Shown piece by piece: positions 1 through 12,128 of a stretch of 64,000 nt of DNA (position 1 is the first letter of the stretch; every line of letters starts with the position of its first letter). The stretch covers positions 62,001 through 126,000 of the forward strand of contig JALNQF010000109.1 in NCBI GenBank assembly GCA_028456385.1. Reading direction: 5' to 3'. The DNA is from Ophiosphaerella korrae (lineage: Eukaryota; Ascomycota; Dothideomycetes; Pleosporales; Phaeosphaeriaceae). The position numbers were made by a program, and so were the translations under genes. The notes beneath the pieces were generated by a model. That model searched no databases and had not been told where the DNA came from. It worked only from the letters and a program-made list of their open reading frames with translations.

Positions 1-161
1 GTTTCTGGATCTACTTTCCTGTCTACCCGGATACGTTGAGCCGTGACTTTGTCCTGAATCGACTGGGCTGGAACGTATTCCTTGCCAGTAATAGCGCACG
101 TTTTCTTGTCTTTCAACTCCGAATACAAACTAATTTTCTTGATAGACTTCTGTGACTTCAT
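1..161 (-). CDS. Partial open frame at left edge, unrecognised
   Basis: An ATG at 161 (read leftward) opens a frame of at least 53 codons that runs off the left edge with no stop. The start is lysine-rich (MKSQKSIKKISLYSELKDKK). I do not recognise a family. It could be the 5' part of a gene lying outside the window, or chance. Confidence 0.2.
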   Translation of the reverse strand, partial: MKSQKSIKKISLYSELKDKKTCAITGKEYVPAQSIQDKVTAQRIRVDRKVDPE

Positions 162-1371
162 TTAAATAATATTGAAATGGCCTTATACAGAATGAGAATA
201 GTAGCGCGACGAGGTCTAGTGCTAACTCGGCCATCAAAATCCCGCCGGCTGCGCTGCATTTTTATAGATCGACGACCTGCCGACTGGATACACCTTCGTT
301 TTAGGACATCGGTCAGATACGAGGAAAGAAGGTAGGCCCAGCAGGCTAGCATCTCGCGGCTCTGCTCACAGGCATCAATAATGTGGCGTCAAAAAAATAG
401 GCTAAATATGGGTTAGAATTCATTGTAGTTGGCCACTTCGAAGGCGGGGGCGAAGCCACTAAATGTCAGCTTTCATCTATTTGATGCCGGTGCATTGAAG
501 GGTAGAATCACTGGTGAGGGGTAGATACATACAGTTAGCATGCAAGATTTAGCCCAATCAGATGCCACGCCAGCTTCAGTTAGTCGACTTTGAGCCGCAA
601 TGGTCAGTCGATTCGTTGGAGTGCTGTTGCGAGCGATGCACAGCTATGAAGTGGAAGGCCGAGACCATCATCTTCGGTCGTTCGTTTGTGCAGGAGCAGG
701 CGCCATGTTTTGAATTTAGAATCAGATCGAATAAATCGCCCATGGAAACGGTCCCGGTTTGAAAATTGATATAGATGACCGAGATGAAAAGAAGGCAACT
801 GAAGGCAACAACAGTGTACCTACCGAGGCCTATTCCTTTGGCCACAGGATTCAACCGCTAATGATTTAAGCTCATCGGAGGTTCGTTAATTGAACTCCCA
901 TTCTGAAGGTCCTTCATCGATGTGTTGAGCGCCGGCAGGTACTAGTTCTAAACTATCTCGACTAAACCGCCAACACCACACTTTATCTTCCAATATCAGC
1001 CTCATCTCCCATCGAATCTTTATCATCGCATTGATTGATGGGGAAGAAAAGAATTGCAAGGGCGTCAATTTTGATGGGGACGGGGTTCAAAAGTACCCTT
1101 CTATAGCATTTTTATAGAAGGCTCAACTCGATTAAGATCATTATTATGCTGAGTCCATTTGGACAGGGTCCATTATGGCCCTAAATACTAGGTTGGGCAA
1201 TCCGGTTAGCCTCGGATGGCGATCCCTTAAACGGGGACTCGCTACATTTGTTGGGCTAAAATAACGAACAACCTGGTAGGGCCCTGTCAAACCCCGTCAG
1301 CCACACTTCATCCGACTCACCGGACTGGGTCTCAGTGCTGCCTCTTCCGCCCTTCCGGGATTCGCCTCCTC
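162..1371. other. Stretch without a supported gene
   Basis: Only short open frames occur here, including a 92-codon minus-strand one at 576-854 with one hydrophobic stretch. None shows a domain, a repeat or a convincing splice pattern. I see no RNA gene. Confidence 0.5.
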
Positions 1372-3008
1372 CTACGCCTGGTGATACATGATTTTGGGAG
1401 CCAGTCTCCATGCCCCATTCTCTTGTTCGAACTTCATTACACTTCTGAGGAAGTCAGCGTAGAGCTGGAGTCCCTCTTCCGTCTTAGGCGCTTGAACTTT
1501 TGCGAAATTGCCTCGATCTATATTCACACTCCTGCCAGGAGAGCTCCATTGGCTGAACAGTACATACTCCTCGTTCTTATGGTCCAATTGATGCTAATCT
1601 AGATGGCGTGACGCATCTGGAGAGTGCCATTGAACCAGACCAGTTCTTGCTGGACCTTCGAGCCAAGACGCCTTCCAGTTCTTCAGCGGATCACACTTGT
1701 TGTTGTTCGCTGCCATGCCGAGGCGTACTGTAAAATGAACTTCGGCGGGAACCATGGTAGGCATTCCGAGATACGAGCTTCGCGATTTCCAACCTAGAAA
1801 GAGCCAGTACCAGGCTTGCCACTTCACATGGCCTGCCCCATTTCAAACTATTAGTACTGCACGTAAACTGATGGAGTGGAAATAGTGGTGTCGCTTGCGC
1901 TTGCATGGCCATAGGGAACTGAGCTGCTACTCACCTGAGTGTTGTATCCTGGACAAGGCCCGGGAATCGCCAAAGGACCGAGAAAGGCGATTGACGGAGA
2001 CCGCCCAACCCAGGAACCGTGCTCCAAACGCTCCCCGATTCCAGATCTGATGAACAAAATACCAGTCTTGTCATTTAGCTTCCCAATCATCCACAAAAGG
2101 GACACAGCTCCAAGTGCGGCATCGCCATTGCCGCCCACATCCCCATGAGATCCGAGAAGCCAGCACTGGCAGATATTGTCGCTCTCTTTTTTAGGGTCGT
2201 CATTCGCGTCCGTGCTACTGGCATTCTCTTCTCCTTCTTCTTCTTCTTGGAGAGGCGTATCCCGCCCCTTCACTATCCATATTCGCGGTTTGAACTTGCG
2301 TCTCGTCTCGTCCAAAGCAAGCGCGTGGAAGGCGTGCTAGATGCGACTTGGCATCTCATAGCCAACAAATACCAACGGTCGTAGACGGAGCTGCAAGAAA
2401 TTTCCCAGAGCGCAGGCTGTGCCATACACAGCACATGCCATTATGTATACCTGTGGTAGCATAGCCTCCATTTCTTTAATTGTTTTCTCCAATACTTCAA
2501 TACCGCGCTTGACCTTCTGATTTTCCCATATCATGAATAAGCCTCGAAGATAGTATAGGTGCTATTTCCGGAGGAGCCCAGTTTGGCTGATGAAGGATGT
2601 GAGGCACTGAACTGCAAAGGCTCCGCGCGAAAAGCCGACAAGAATTATCTTATCACTACACGTCCTGAAGTTATAGTTGTGCTAGAGGAAGCTGTACGCA
2701 TTGCGAATCTTGGCTGATATACCTATCTACACCTGAGTGACCAATTTGTTAGGGATTTGAAGTAGACAGAGGTTGTGGTGCCCTCAGTATTCACCTCGAC
2801 CCGTAGCAGCGTCGATGAACTGCGCTGGTAAACTAGCCGTATTCCCAACTCCGCCATCGTAGTAGGCTATTTGCTGACAGCCATCTTTACCATCGGGCGC
2901 GAGACAACGAGCCAGAGTAGCCACGTTAGTGAGCGGGGTGCTGTTGTTGACACCATCTTGCCATGTGCCGTCGCAGAAAACGAAAAGCCGCTTCTTTCCC
3001 GCGTCCAT
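1372..3008 (-). pseudogene. DUF2235 (T6SS Tle1-like) alpha/beta hydrolase, inactivated by nonsense codons
   Basis: The first exon carries the DUF2235 opening motifs FVFCDGTW and YYDGGVGN. After an intron (donor near 2793, acceptor TAG before GTATATCAGCC) the frame continues with the nucleophile elbow GFSRGAF, then PLVFVGYEMPSRI, HALALDETRR and WLLGSHGDVGGNGDAALGAVSLLWM, all in family order. The frame is interrupted by TAG at 2682-2684, 2562-2564, 2337-2339 and 1594-1596, with recognisable family sequence on both sides of each, so these are nonsense codons and not intron edges. All four can come from CAG or TGG by a C:G to T:A change, as RIP would cause. Fungal DUF2235 proteins are predicted serine hydrolases of unknown substrate. 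The catalytic Ser codon survives, but no full product can be made. Confidence 0.85.
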
Positions 3009-4121
3009 AACGTAGCAATAAGTCGCGATACTAGCAGTCGAGAATAGTTAATAGTTGTAATAGGGTTAAAGTTGCCGGCGAAAAATTGAAGCCGATGTGC
3101 AACCATGTGTCAAAGCACTACTATAAACTACTGTCCCAATCCCTACAGGCTGCCGCGCTAGAACCCCGCTTTCTGATTAGGGAAAACCACTCTCATAATT
3201 ACACCCAATCTAAGAAACATAGAAAACGAGCATCACTTTTAAAAAAAGAATGCTAGTTAAGGAGACAAATGCTAAATGGCCTTTGAAATCTCAAACACCT
3301 TCTAGTCCGATTTTTTCTCCTATTATTGCGTATTAAGAGCGTTGAAAGGAGCGTTTCCACAAGGTCTCCCCATTGCCAATTCCCCTCTGCTGTATTGCAT
3401 CTGCATCTTCTTTGGCGCCAAGCTGATTTTTTAGGAAGGAAGTCGCTCATCGGCTTTTCTGCCTGCTTTCAGTCGATGCCGCATGAATAGCAGGCTTCTT
3501 CGTTGCCTGACGGCCGCTGATTACGAATGTTGACGGGTGTTATCGCGTTGGTGGGTAATTGGCCCTACAACCGCAAATCATCGACTAATCCAACCTTCCT
3601 TCGCAGTGACAACCGGTCACCAGCTGAACAATATGAATGTTGGCAAGTAAAATTTAAGCCTCATTTATTATTTACCCGCGACCCATTTGGACGAACAAAG
3701 ATGACTGCCAATCGATTATCCTTTTCTGTCAGGCCATCACTGATGAATTTGTCATTGTGCACTTGCATTATACGCCATCGTGCAAGCATAACCTGTCAGT
3801 TTTAACAAGGTTGCGCACATGCTGCAAGTAGTCAGCTACGCCAGCAATTGGTCTCTTCGGAATCTTCATATCACCTTCCTCCTTGGACGGTGAATTGTTT
3901 TTACCTTTCGCCCAAAAAGCAAGATCTTAGCCACTATTCCAGCCATTCACAGCTTCAAGGCCAAAAAAACACTAAACTCGCCAAATGGGCCATCAGGAGG
4001 TTATCCCGCATTAGAGGATCGCCAGCCTCCCTCTAAAAGAATCGGCCTAAAATCAATTGTACGGCGATTAAGCCAACAATCACAGAAAGACTCACATAAA
4101 CCAACCGAAAACTTCCAAGAC
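3009..4121. other. Stretch without a supported gene
   Basis: AT-rich spacer between two pseudogenes. The open frames are short, low in complexity and show no family motif. Confidence 0.5.
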
Positions 4122-6146
4122 ATGGCTAAAGAGCTCAGAAATGAGGTCAAGAAGCTTATGAGCGTTCTGGACAAAAATCGAAATCCAGAATCATATTTCA
4201 TCGCAGCCTCTGAGCTCCGCAGCTTACTGGAAAAGGAACAGAAGGCAGAACTGGTCCCGAAGAAGATAAGGGTTGAAAAAGGAATTGAGGTTCCAAGCCT
4301 GGGGGAATTAAAGGACTTCGTCCTCAACCAAGCATACCGAATTTTTGGGATTCTCCTAATCCGGGGAAAGACCGACCGAATTATCTCTTTCTGCATGAAC
4401 AAGTTTGGAGATGACATGCTTCCGGTCACCACAGCCTTATGTTCAAATAATGGCGATACATGGGAGACGATCGGGTCAATCAGCCGTACAAACGATGCTG
4501 GCATTAGAGTAGCACTAAAGGATTGCTGGGACGAGGTTGAAGCGGAAGACTTTGTCAAAGATCAATAGCCATTTATTGCTCAAGAATTTAAGAGCAAATT
4601 TTTTCGCTATACGATTGAAAAGCCGAGGTCACTTCCACTAACACAACGACCAAAGAAGTTCGACGATGATAGTCGTAATTACAACTAGGTGGAGGAGTAT
4701 AGTGTCCACAAAGACTATGTCACGTTCATGGATCCAGAGGTATTTATTCTATCCTTATTCTCCTGTCTCATCTTTTTAAAAAAAAGCATGATGTAGTATG
4801 AAAACAATGCTAAGTTCACATAGGATGCATGCTATGATGACCAGAGAGACCCACGCACCGCCATCAAGCAGTTGAAATATACGGGCAGAAACATGACATC
4901 TGTAGCTGAACGCGAGACTAAGGGTCTCGAAATTATGCGTGATGCCAATCACGATCATTTGATGAATGCGATTGCATATTACCGGCGCGATGGCAACCAC
5001 TTTTTCCCGTTTCCTTGGGCTGAACAAGGAAACCTATGGGAGTTTTGGAACAAGACAAATAATGTTCTATTTCATAGGATGCCGTATTTGAAATGGGTGT
5101 TCGATCAGCTTACTGGACTAGCTCAGGGTATTGAGAAGCTACATCATCCACCCAGCGCTCAAAACAGAAGCGACAAACTAGGTCCACAGCCGGTGACAAG
5201 TTGTCGCCATGGAGACTTAAAGCCCAAAAACATTCTTTGCTTCAAAGCAATGCAACGAGACAGAATCCAAGGCAATGGAATCCTAAATATCAGATTGGTC
5301 ATCACCGATGCTGGTTTGGCGAGGATACACAATAACGCAACTCAGCTCCGAGCTTACACCAGCACGAAGGTGCCGACAAAGAGATACGTTGCTCCAGAGA
5401 TGGAACTTAATAACCATCCTCTAATTGGGCGCAGGTTTGATATTTGGTCCATAGGTTGTCTCTTTCTGGAATTCACAACTTGGCTGCTTTACGGGGCCGA
5501 GAGACTTCTTGAGTACACCCACAAAAGCAACGAATTTTTCCAGACCTATGAGGTGAGCGAAACGAAAAGCAACCAGTATCTCACGGTATCGGATCAAAAG
5601 TCCAACAAGAAAATGTGGGCTCGCCGCCATCCCAAGGTCGACGAATGGATAGATAACCTGAAGAAGGACCCGCGTTGCTCAGAAGGGGCAGCACTTAGGA
5701 AATCGGTCGAGCTGATAGACAAATGGATGTTGGTGGTCAAGGTCGAGGAATTGGAGGGCCCAAAAGCCGAATTGAAGGTTCCGACAGCCGGATTGAAGGT
5801 TCCAAAAGCCGAACTGAAGGTTCCAAGAGACGGATTGAAAGGTCCAACAGCCAGATTAGAGAGCCTAACAGCCGAATTTGAGGCTCCGCGAGCCGTGTTG
5901 CGAACCTAAGCCGACATCGGCCTCTCCGATGACGCAGAATCGGCAGATTATTCGAGGAAACCGGGATACCGAACTTACGCCCCAGAAATGGTAAAAGATT
6001 TACAGGAAATTCTGGATAGCTTACCAGAAACCATTAACACGACGAGTCCACCAGGAGTGGAGATACCCACAGTGCCGTTAATAATTGTACCGGAAGAGGA
6101 GCGGACTCAGCGGAAGACGCTTTCTGTTACTACGAGACCGGTATGA
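4122..6146 (+). pseudogene. Fungal Ser/Thr protein-kinase-like gene with in-frame stops
   Basis: Exon 1 starts at ATG 4122 and codes a helical N-terminal region (KELRNEVKKLMSVLDKN). In-frame TAGs at 4566-4568 and 4686-4688 interrupt it, yet reading through gives EYSVHKDYVTFMDPE and then a good intron (4740-4823). Exon 2 resumes in frame with the kinase core: lysine motif TAIKQLKYTG, catalytic loop HGDLKPKNIL, DAG in place of DFG (ITDAGLARI), VAPEME and DIWSIGCLFLEF. A tail of seven heptads is followed by TAA 5907-5909, after which the same frame stays open for 78 codons to TGA about 6144. TAG and TAA are both reachable from CAG/CAA by C to T. Such kinases are common next to fungal immune-type genes; the substrate is unknown. 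As it stands this is a pseudogene. Confidence 0.8.
5760..5906 (+). repeat. Seven-unit 21-bp coding minisatellite
   Basis: Seven head-to-tail 21-bp units code heptads of the form P-K/T-A-E/G-L-K-V near the end of the kinase pseudogene. The first three units are close copies (PKAELKV, PTAGLKV, PKAELKV) and later ones drift (PRDGLKG, PTARLES, LTAEFEA, PRAVLRT). The array stops exactly at the in-frame TAA. Length variation by unit gain or loss would keep the frame. Confidence 0.9.
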
Positions 6147-7022
6147 TTACTAAGACTTATGTTAATGATGAAGTTGACTCTCTAACGCTACCACCCTAGA
6201 ATGTGAGTAAATGCAAAATGCAGTAAAACAGGATGCACGGTGATGGGCCAATCGCTGATGCTATATGTGAATCCATACAGGAGGCAAGCTTCATCCATGC
6301 AATTCATAATCTACTTGACGTAGTGGCTGGTTGAGAATTCGTGTTCTTCAGTACGTAAGCATCATCCAAGCTCCCAAGTATACCTTGACTCGTTATTCAT
6401 GATCTTGACATATTCACGCCATGATCTAGAGAGTAAGTGCTTCAACTATACTTTGGCGAATGCCCAGGGCTATCGACTTGCTACGCTCCCGTTGCAGTGC
6501 ATCATCGTTGGAAGCAGCAAGATTGAGCCCGTTGGTCAGACTCAGACGCACTGGATCTTGTTGGTTCAGAGAGTTGCTAACTGTGAGGAAATTTTGTATG
6601 AGAGGATTGGGGTTAGGGTTCTCCAGGGGAGCCAGATTGATTTGAGCAACGACAAGAAACTGATTAGGGTTCGGTAGACGGTATCTCGTACACTTAGCTA
6701 CTTCGTATTTCGTATTAAAATCCACCGTCCGGCCTCCGACTTTCTACCCAGCCACAGCCTTAGGATAACCTACTAATGGCTCCTGTTCATGACCTACTGT
6801 CTGAAATGGAAATTGATATCGAAAAGATTTTTTTGGTAAAAAATTTATACCGTAGGCTAGGAGATTTTATGCACCCAATTTCCAAGAGCAGGAAGTTCTT
6901 GCTTAGCTCGGTGTCCAATACTTCCTATTGCCCATTACTAGTAACGCTATACCTTCGCCTCATGTGCCACAACTCCCATCCAGTCATCCATCGACTTGGA
7001 AGGTTTCTGCGCTCTCAGCACC
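6147..7022. other. Stretch without a supported gene
   Basis: Short overlapping open frames on both strands at 6399-6725 look like chance. Two isolated TTAGGG words near 6609 and 6664 do not form a tandem array. Nothing else is seen. Confidence 0.5.
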
Positions 7023-7518
7023 ATGACTCATGCTACCATTTCCATTCCCGCTGTGCTGCACAACCAAGCTACTCCTCATAAACAGATACGACCGTCTTTC
7101 TTAAAGAAAAATGTGCCTAAAGAACTTTCGAGTTTTAATTCCGAGGAGGAGCCAAGACGTGGGGGAGAAAAGAGAACGGGATATTGAATTGGATGGATTA
7201 GAACCTACTCTTAAAATGGATATTGGTGCTGACGGAGATGGGGATGTAGAAAGACCTGAACTGGATGAGTCAAAAGAGGTTTTCGAAAGCGAGGAACAGC
7301 AAGAAGGAGAGGAAGAGGAAGAAAATGCTACGGAACATACGTTACCTCGATCAGTTCACCTATCGATTGCAAATTTAACACTTGTTGGACTGGAGAGCTT
7401 AGAGTTACGTAGTACTTCTCGCTCACTACCACCACCTCCATCGCCTCCATCCCCTTCATCTCCTCCCGTAGAATTTCCAGAATCACCAGAATCTCCAAGT
7501 TATTTTATCAAAAAATGA
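7023..7518 (+). pseudogene. Acidic, proline-rich hypothetical protein with a frameshift
   Basis: ATG 7023 opens MTHATISIPAVLHNQ and runs to the G5 run at 7161-7165. There the frame ends in GGEKRTGY-stop, while the neighbouring frame carries on as EKRERDIELDGLEPT. That frame holds a Glu-rich block (EEQQEGEEEEEN) and a Pro/Ser tail (LPPPPSPPSPSSPP) and ends at TGA 7518. One base removed from the G run would join the two into about 165 residues. I do not recognise a family and expect a disordered protein. It is either a real frameshift or a homopolymer error in the assembly. Confidence 0.4.
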
Positions 7519-9184
7519 GACTCTCTACGCATTAGGCGCGAAGGCAATGATGCGTAAGGTAATTTTTCGACAGCAGGAGTTCTAAATATTTAAAAATAAG
7601 CACAACACACAATTAATATAGAATAATAGCGAATGTGTAGTTGTAATCGATTGAAGTGAAAGCACTCCCTTATATATTGCGGCACGGCAGGTTTTGCGGA
7701 ATACAAGGACGGATGTTGGTCTGTCCATGTCTATCTTCCCTGCGCGAACCTTCGCATCTCGAGCGATATATTTGAGTTGATTGAGTCCTGATAACTGTAG
7801 CCAGCTTGGAGTAAAAGCGACGACGCCGAGGCATGTTCTTTAAATCGAGCTGTAAGGCTAGGAGTCTATCCTGGTAGCACGCTATAAATCATACTGCACA
7901 TTATTCTTTCTTTCGTCTCTTCTGTTCGTATTTCGCAGCAATTGCGCCCGCCATCAGGCCGTCGTCGCTTCAGCAATGGCATTTATATAATCGCTATCGT
8001 CTGAAGAGATGCGCGTTTCGGATGAGTGGAGCGGTGTGATCGGACAAGCATAAGAACCAGATGCGCCACTACGGCGTTTACATTCACTGGGTCGACTTGG
8101 GACTTGTAGCACACTGTACCAAAGACCTTCGAAGCTTAGGCTGGTTGCGATATGCCCACTATATACTCAGGCGACTGCTGCATCCTTAATAGCGCTCAGA
8201 AGCTGGTGAGCATCGTCAACGACATTCATTACTGGGGACTGGCGATTCATGGCAGGTCCCGCAAAGCCGGCATTACTGCTAAAATTCAATCCGACTCTGA
8301 TGCGGATATGAATGACACCACGTTACCAGAAGATTAAATGATACCCACTGTCAGTATTTTCACCATACTTTGCCTCAGTCTCTCCTCACAGCCGCATGCG
8401 ATTTATTTCTCCTTTTTCTTCCTAGACCCGGTCATGAACCCTATCATAAGCGCATGTGAGCCCCTAATAATACCGCTATAACCGCTATTACTTCCGAGTT
8501 CTGGCCTATTTATGATGTGATGAATTCTAAAAATATCGTTTGTCTTGAGCCGGCGCATTGATGTCGAGGTATCCTAATGGATTGATGCTATGTATTTGGC
8601 GATAAGAATGTGGAATGAGTTCCAGGGAATATCAACGATTGCAGCCTGTGCCGCTTACAGTCGTGGTCACTATAGAAGTGAAGCAGGAAATGGAGGTACC
8701 CATGCTTTGTTCGGTTACATGCACTGCTCCATTACAGTTGGATGAATGTTAAATTGCGCCACGCTGATCATAACAGCATACGCGGTTGTTTCATACTAGC
8801 CAAGATTGGAAAGTAAATCAATCGGAGGTACTGGCTAGGGTGGCTACCTTGCACAAATTTGCGCGCGATGGTCCTTGAGAAGTTAGTTTCTCTACGAAGG
8901 AATGCTTTGCGTATAATAGGCATGGGAGACTTTTACAACGAATGTAGTTTTTTAGTTATGAGAGCACCAATAGCATGATAGACACATATATGGAAAATAC
9001 CCAAGTGGTTGCAGAGTTAGAAGAGTGTAAAGTGAAAGTACGTCTTGATTTTCTCGTTGCGAGGAGGGAGAATTTACCCAAGGCATCAAGTGCCTGGATC
9101 AATTTATTGCCTGTCATAATTTTTGTGTCGCAAGCTCTGATCGGGGATAGAATGACTGGAAGGTTACTGTTTCGAGAGACTTAC
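7519..9184. other. Stretch without a supported gene
   Basis: AT-rich sequence with short open frames (8152-8337, 8975-9259). Minus-strand fragments around 7750-8100 have protein-like stretches broken by stops, perhaps a very decayed gene, but no family is recognisable. Confidence 0.4.
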
Positions 9185-10348
9185 TCACACAGCCTCTCCA
9201 TGAATTATCTCTCGTCTCTTGTCCCCCGGCCTGAAGCTACTATCCTTGCCTCTGCCTGAAGGTGCCATGGAGGCCCTCTGGCTAGGATCTCCTGTCAATT
9301 GTTGTTCAGTAGAAGGCTTGGTTGATGGAGTTTCTGTTGTCCTACTCCACCTATAAGAGTGAATCGCCTTTAAGCTTAGAGGAACAAAATTAAACCGTGG
9401 TTGATCAAGTCGAACGAGCATGCTCTCAATAGCTCCCTTGAGAAACGGTGCACAGGCTGACAAAATTAGGGTAATCTCTTCGACTCTATACCACATGTAC
9501 AACGTTGCCGTCTCCTTTACAGCCTCTCCACCAAACTTCCAGGTTTTCATGTAGTAAATTCTTATTAGTCCGGCCGCAGCCGCAGTTAAGCCAAGCCCTA
9601 GGAGGACGGCTAAGAGCATTCGCTCCAGAACGGGCCGGCGCAATGTCCAGACGAAAAGCATTGGTATAAATGCAAATACGAGGTCGCTTAATACACCCAT
9701 AGCTAATGAAAATTAGTATCTACTATCAGTACCTCAACAGATTCACTCACCAGCAATAGAATAGCCGTAAGTCTGGGAGCTTTTATTGGACCAGCACACC
9801 GCATCCGGAACAGGTTCCCAAAAGGTACGTATCGGGCGGCACTGAAGAAGCATAACGAGACTAGAGCTAGTTGCCATGATAAGCTGCATGGCAATCAAGG
9901 CCCAGATCACCGTCTTTTGTACGATAGAGATTTGGAAGCGAAGCAACATAGCTCCAATTGATATCCTCGCGATAGGAGCAGCCAAAGAGCCAAAGAATGC
10001 CACCACATAAATGCATTTCAGAATCTTGATTTGAGATTCTTTTGGAACGTAATAGCTGTAACGTCCAAAGCCAGACGAAATAGCTACCATAGTGCCGATG
10101 AATACAATCAGTTCGCATAGCTGTTAGGAGCATTAGCAGATTCTCTGAATAGTGTTGCTACAAATCCTTACTACTGCAACTGAGATGATGTGATCAGTGT
10201 CACTTAGCTTAGAAGTGGCGTGAATTCGGGCGTATATGCGGATCCCATAAAAGACAAGTGCTAGAGCAAAGAGCAATGAAATAACTATAGCCGCTGGCGT
10301 AGTGGCCGTAATGTTCCCATCTTTGGGGGGTTGTGAGTTTTCACTCAT
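9185..10348 (-). CDS. Seven-helix fungal rhodopsin-domain (SAT4-like) membrane protein
   Basis: Three exons join in frame: 10348-10172, 10120-9751 and 9702-9185, giving 354 residues. The start at 10348 (MSENSQPPKD) puts a short hydrophilic tail before the first helix (AAIVISLLFALALVFYGIRI); an upstream in-frame ATG at 10444 is possible. About seven hydrophobic segments follow, with the family-type stretches IYVVAFFGSLAAPIARISIG, LLQCRPIRTFWEP and YRVEEITLILSACAPFLKG, then a Ser/Pro/Thr-rich cytosolic tail. This family (fungal rhodopsin domain, formerly DUF3328/SAT4 neighbours) is large in plant-associated ascomycetes and resembles PTH11-type receptors, but ligands are unknown. Both introns have GT-AG ends and no stops interrupt the frame, so the gene looks functional, unlike its neighbours. 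Confidence 0.85.
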
Positions 10349-11459
10349 GTTGCTCGGCGTTGTGAGGATAGTCGGATAGAAATCAATCGTCTTTTGTTCT
10401 TTGGGTCGACTAGGCTGAGAAATATAGCGTTTCAATGAGGACAACCTAGGTGATTGCTAGAAAAATTGATTCATTGTTCTGGTTTAAGAGGATGAAGAAG
10501 GGCTCAACTAAATCTTAGGAATAATTGTTAAATAGTGGACTCTCCACACATGCACAGATCTCTAGTTTGCTTCTGAGGAGCTGAAAGGTGACTGGCTGGG
10601 GAAGAGTGGTAAACTGGCCCGCAAACATGGATTAGCGGGAGCATGCGTCGCTTACCAGCCTAGAAGGGACAATCTAGTTTGTGATCCCAACAATGCCGTA
10701 CCAATAACGCGTTGTCAGCGTTATCGCGTCGCATGAAACCGTATCGTCTAGGCTTACGCGCACCATGTGCATAGGAAAAGCTTCATCCGAACCATCTAGT
10801 CATGATATAGATATATAGTTTATTGTCGGTTCTCTCGGCCAGCTCTTGGTCGTTTTGTATGAGGTTTGCGACTGCATTTACCTTAGCAGGGATTAAAAAG
10901 AGGTCTCCACATTTGCGTGCCATACAACATCAGCTGAGTTACTTTTCTATCTACGCCTGCTCTCATTGGACTGATGAGTCTATTGGGGGCTTACAGGCTC
11001 CCATGTGATTCCAAGCCTCACTCACTTCCCCGAGCCATTGGCGTCGGCCTTAGATCCGAGCTTCTCACATTTCAACCGCTCGCTTCCAGGAACGTCGATC
11101 TTTTCCATCTGTATCAGCAAAAGCAAATAGCGAGTTTCCACAACTCCTCAGGCCACCCCACCGAAACAAGCGCTCTCTTGATTGCAATTGCGCCATGCTA
11201 GGATACTTTAACAGATAGATATTTTTTTTTAGAGAAGCTACACGTCCGTAGCACTCTTATTTGTGCGCTCGAAGTCTCCGCAGCTAGCCTTCAGTTTTAC
11301 TCTGCGTCTAGAATACACCCCTTACTACAGTAGTCGCCGCCCAACACGGGACCAACGACTCATTGTTCACGACTCTTGTTCACGACCACCTGCCATCCAT
11401 AATTATGTAGAAAGTTGCCTTTTTTATTTATTTTTTTATATTTATTAAGATAATTTAAT
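10349..11459. other. Stretch without a supported gene
   Basis: Upstream region of the rhodopsin-domain gene followed by AT-rich sequence with a T-rich tract near 11220. The open frames are 60-75 codons with no motif. Confidence 0.5.
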
Positions 11460-11850
11460 TAAAATTATGTCTGTCAGTCTCGTGCGCGCCCAAATGCTTG
11501 AATTCTCTGCGACATACTCATAATTAACTTGCGTATAAGCGCACTTAGTATATGCCGCCAGCACTCCTTCCACGCGCTACAAAAGCCCTCCCACTTATCT
11601 TCAGCTCGTAAATAGTTACTATACTGCAGATAGTGCTTATACATTGTCTTTTCAAGATATGGTGATATGGAGGCTAAGTTACAGGTGTAGTTTCTTAGAG
11701 GAACTTGAGCATTGCGCATGGGTTGTGTATAGGTGCGCGTTATCCTGCATAAAAAGCTAAGACTGCCGCCAGTTAGGCAGTAAGCCTCTACGAAGAGCTC
11801 CAATATAACTTTAGCTAGAGTAGCCACGTTTTCTAGCATCGTCTTCTCTC
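11460..11850 (-). mobile_element. Relic of a Tc1/mariner-type transposase (DDE end)
   Basis: Read on the minus strand and switching frames, the pieces of a Tc1/mariner catalytic domain appear in order: LFMQDNAHLYTTHA (the second Asp motif, usually FMQDNA), a TxPPYHHI segment matching the usual WPPYSPDLNPIE, and then DKWEGFCSAWKECW and ALIRKLIMSMSQRIQAFGRARD, typical of the C-terminal end of such transposases. Stops and frame changes separate the pieces, and the DLNPIE residues are eroded. It is a dead fragment. I did not find its inverted repeats. Confidence 0.65.
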
Positions 11851-12128
11851 TTTATAATGATAAGTGGTAAGCGGCAAGGACGTCCGTGGTGGTCAAAGGC
11901 CACAGCCCCGTGATACCGCCCTGTGCCAAACAAGATTGATCCTCACGAACTTACCCGTGACCTGTATCGTGGCTTTGGCAAGATTACAACTATGACACTG
12001 CCGGCAAACTTGTGAGTGAGAGTAATACTATTACAAATAGCTGCAAGAGCCGCAACCCCGGCGATGATTAGAATATCTACATGATAATAGGCTTTCTCTA
12101 CTTGGGTACACTACGTAATTTGCAAATA

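Noticed and set aside
576..854. 92-codon minus-strand frame as a gene
   Set aside because: No motif, no splice support and an AT-rich spacer context.
1594..6146. TAG as a recoded sense codon, since six of the stops inside the first two genes are TAG
   Set aside because: Intact genes in the window end in TAG (GMC at 13226, METTL16 at 33908, HAD at 31104), and the kinase also has a TAA. RIP-type mutation explains the pattern better.
6600..6680. Telomere-like TTAGGG words
   Set aside because: Only two isolated copies, no tandem array, and conserved genes on both sides.
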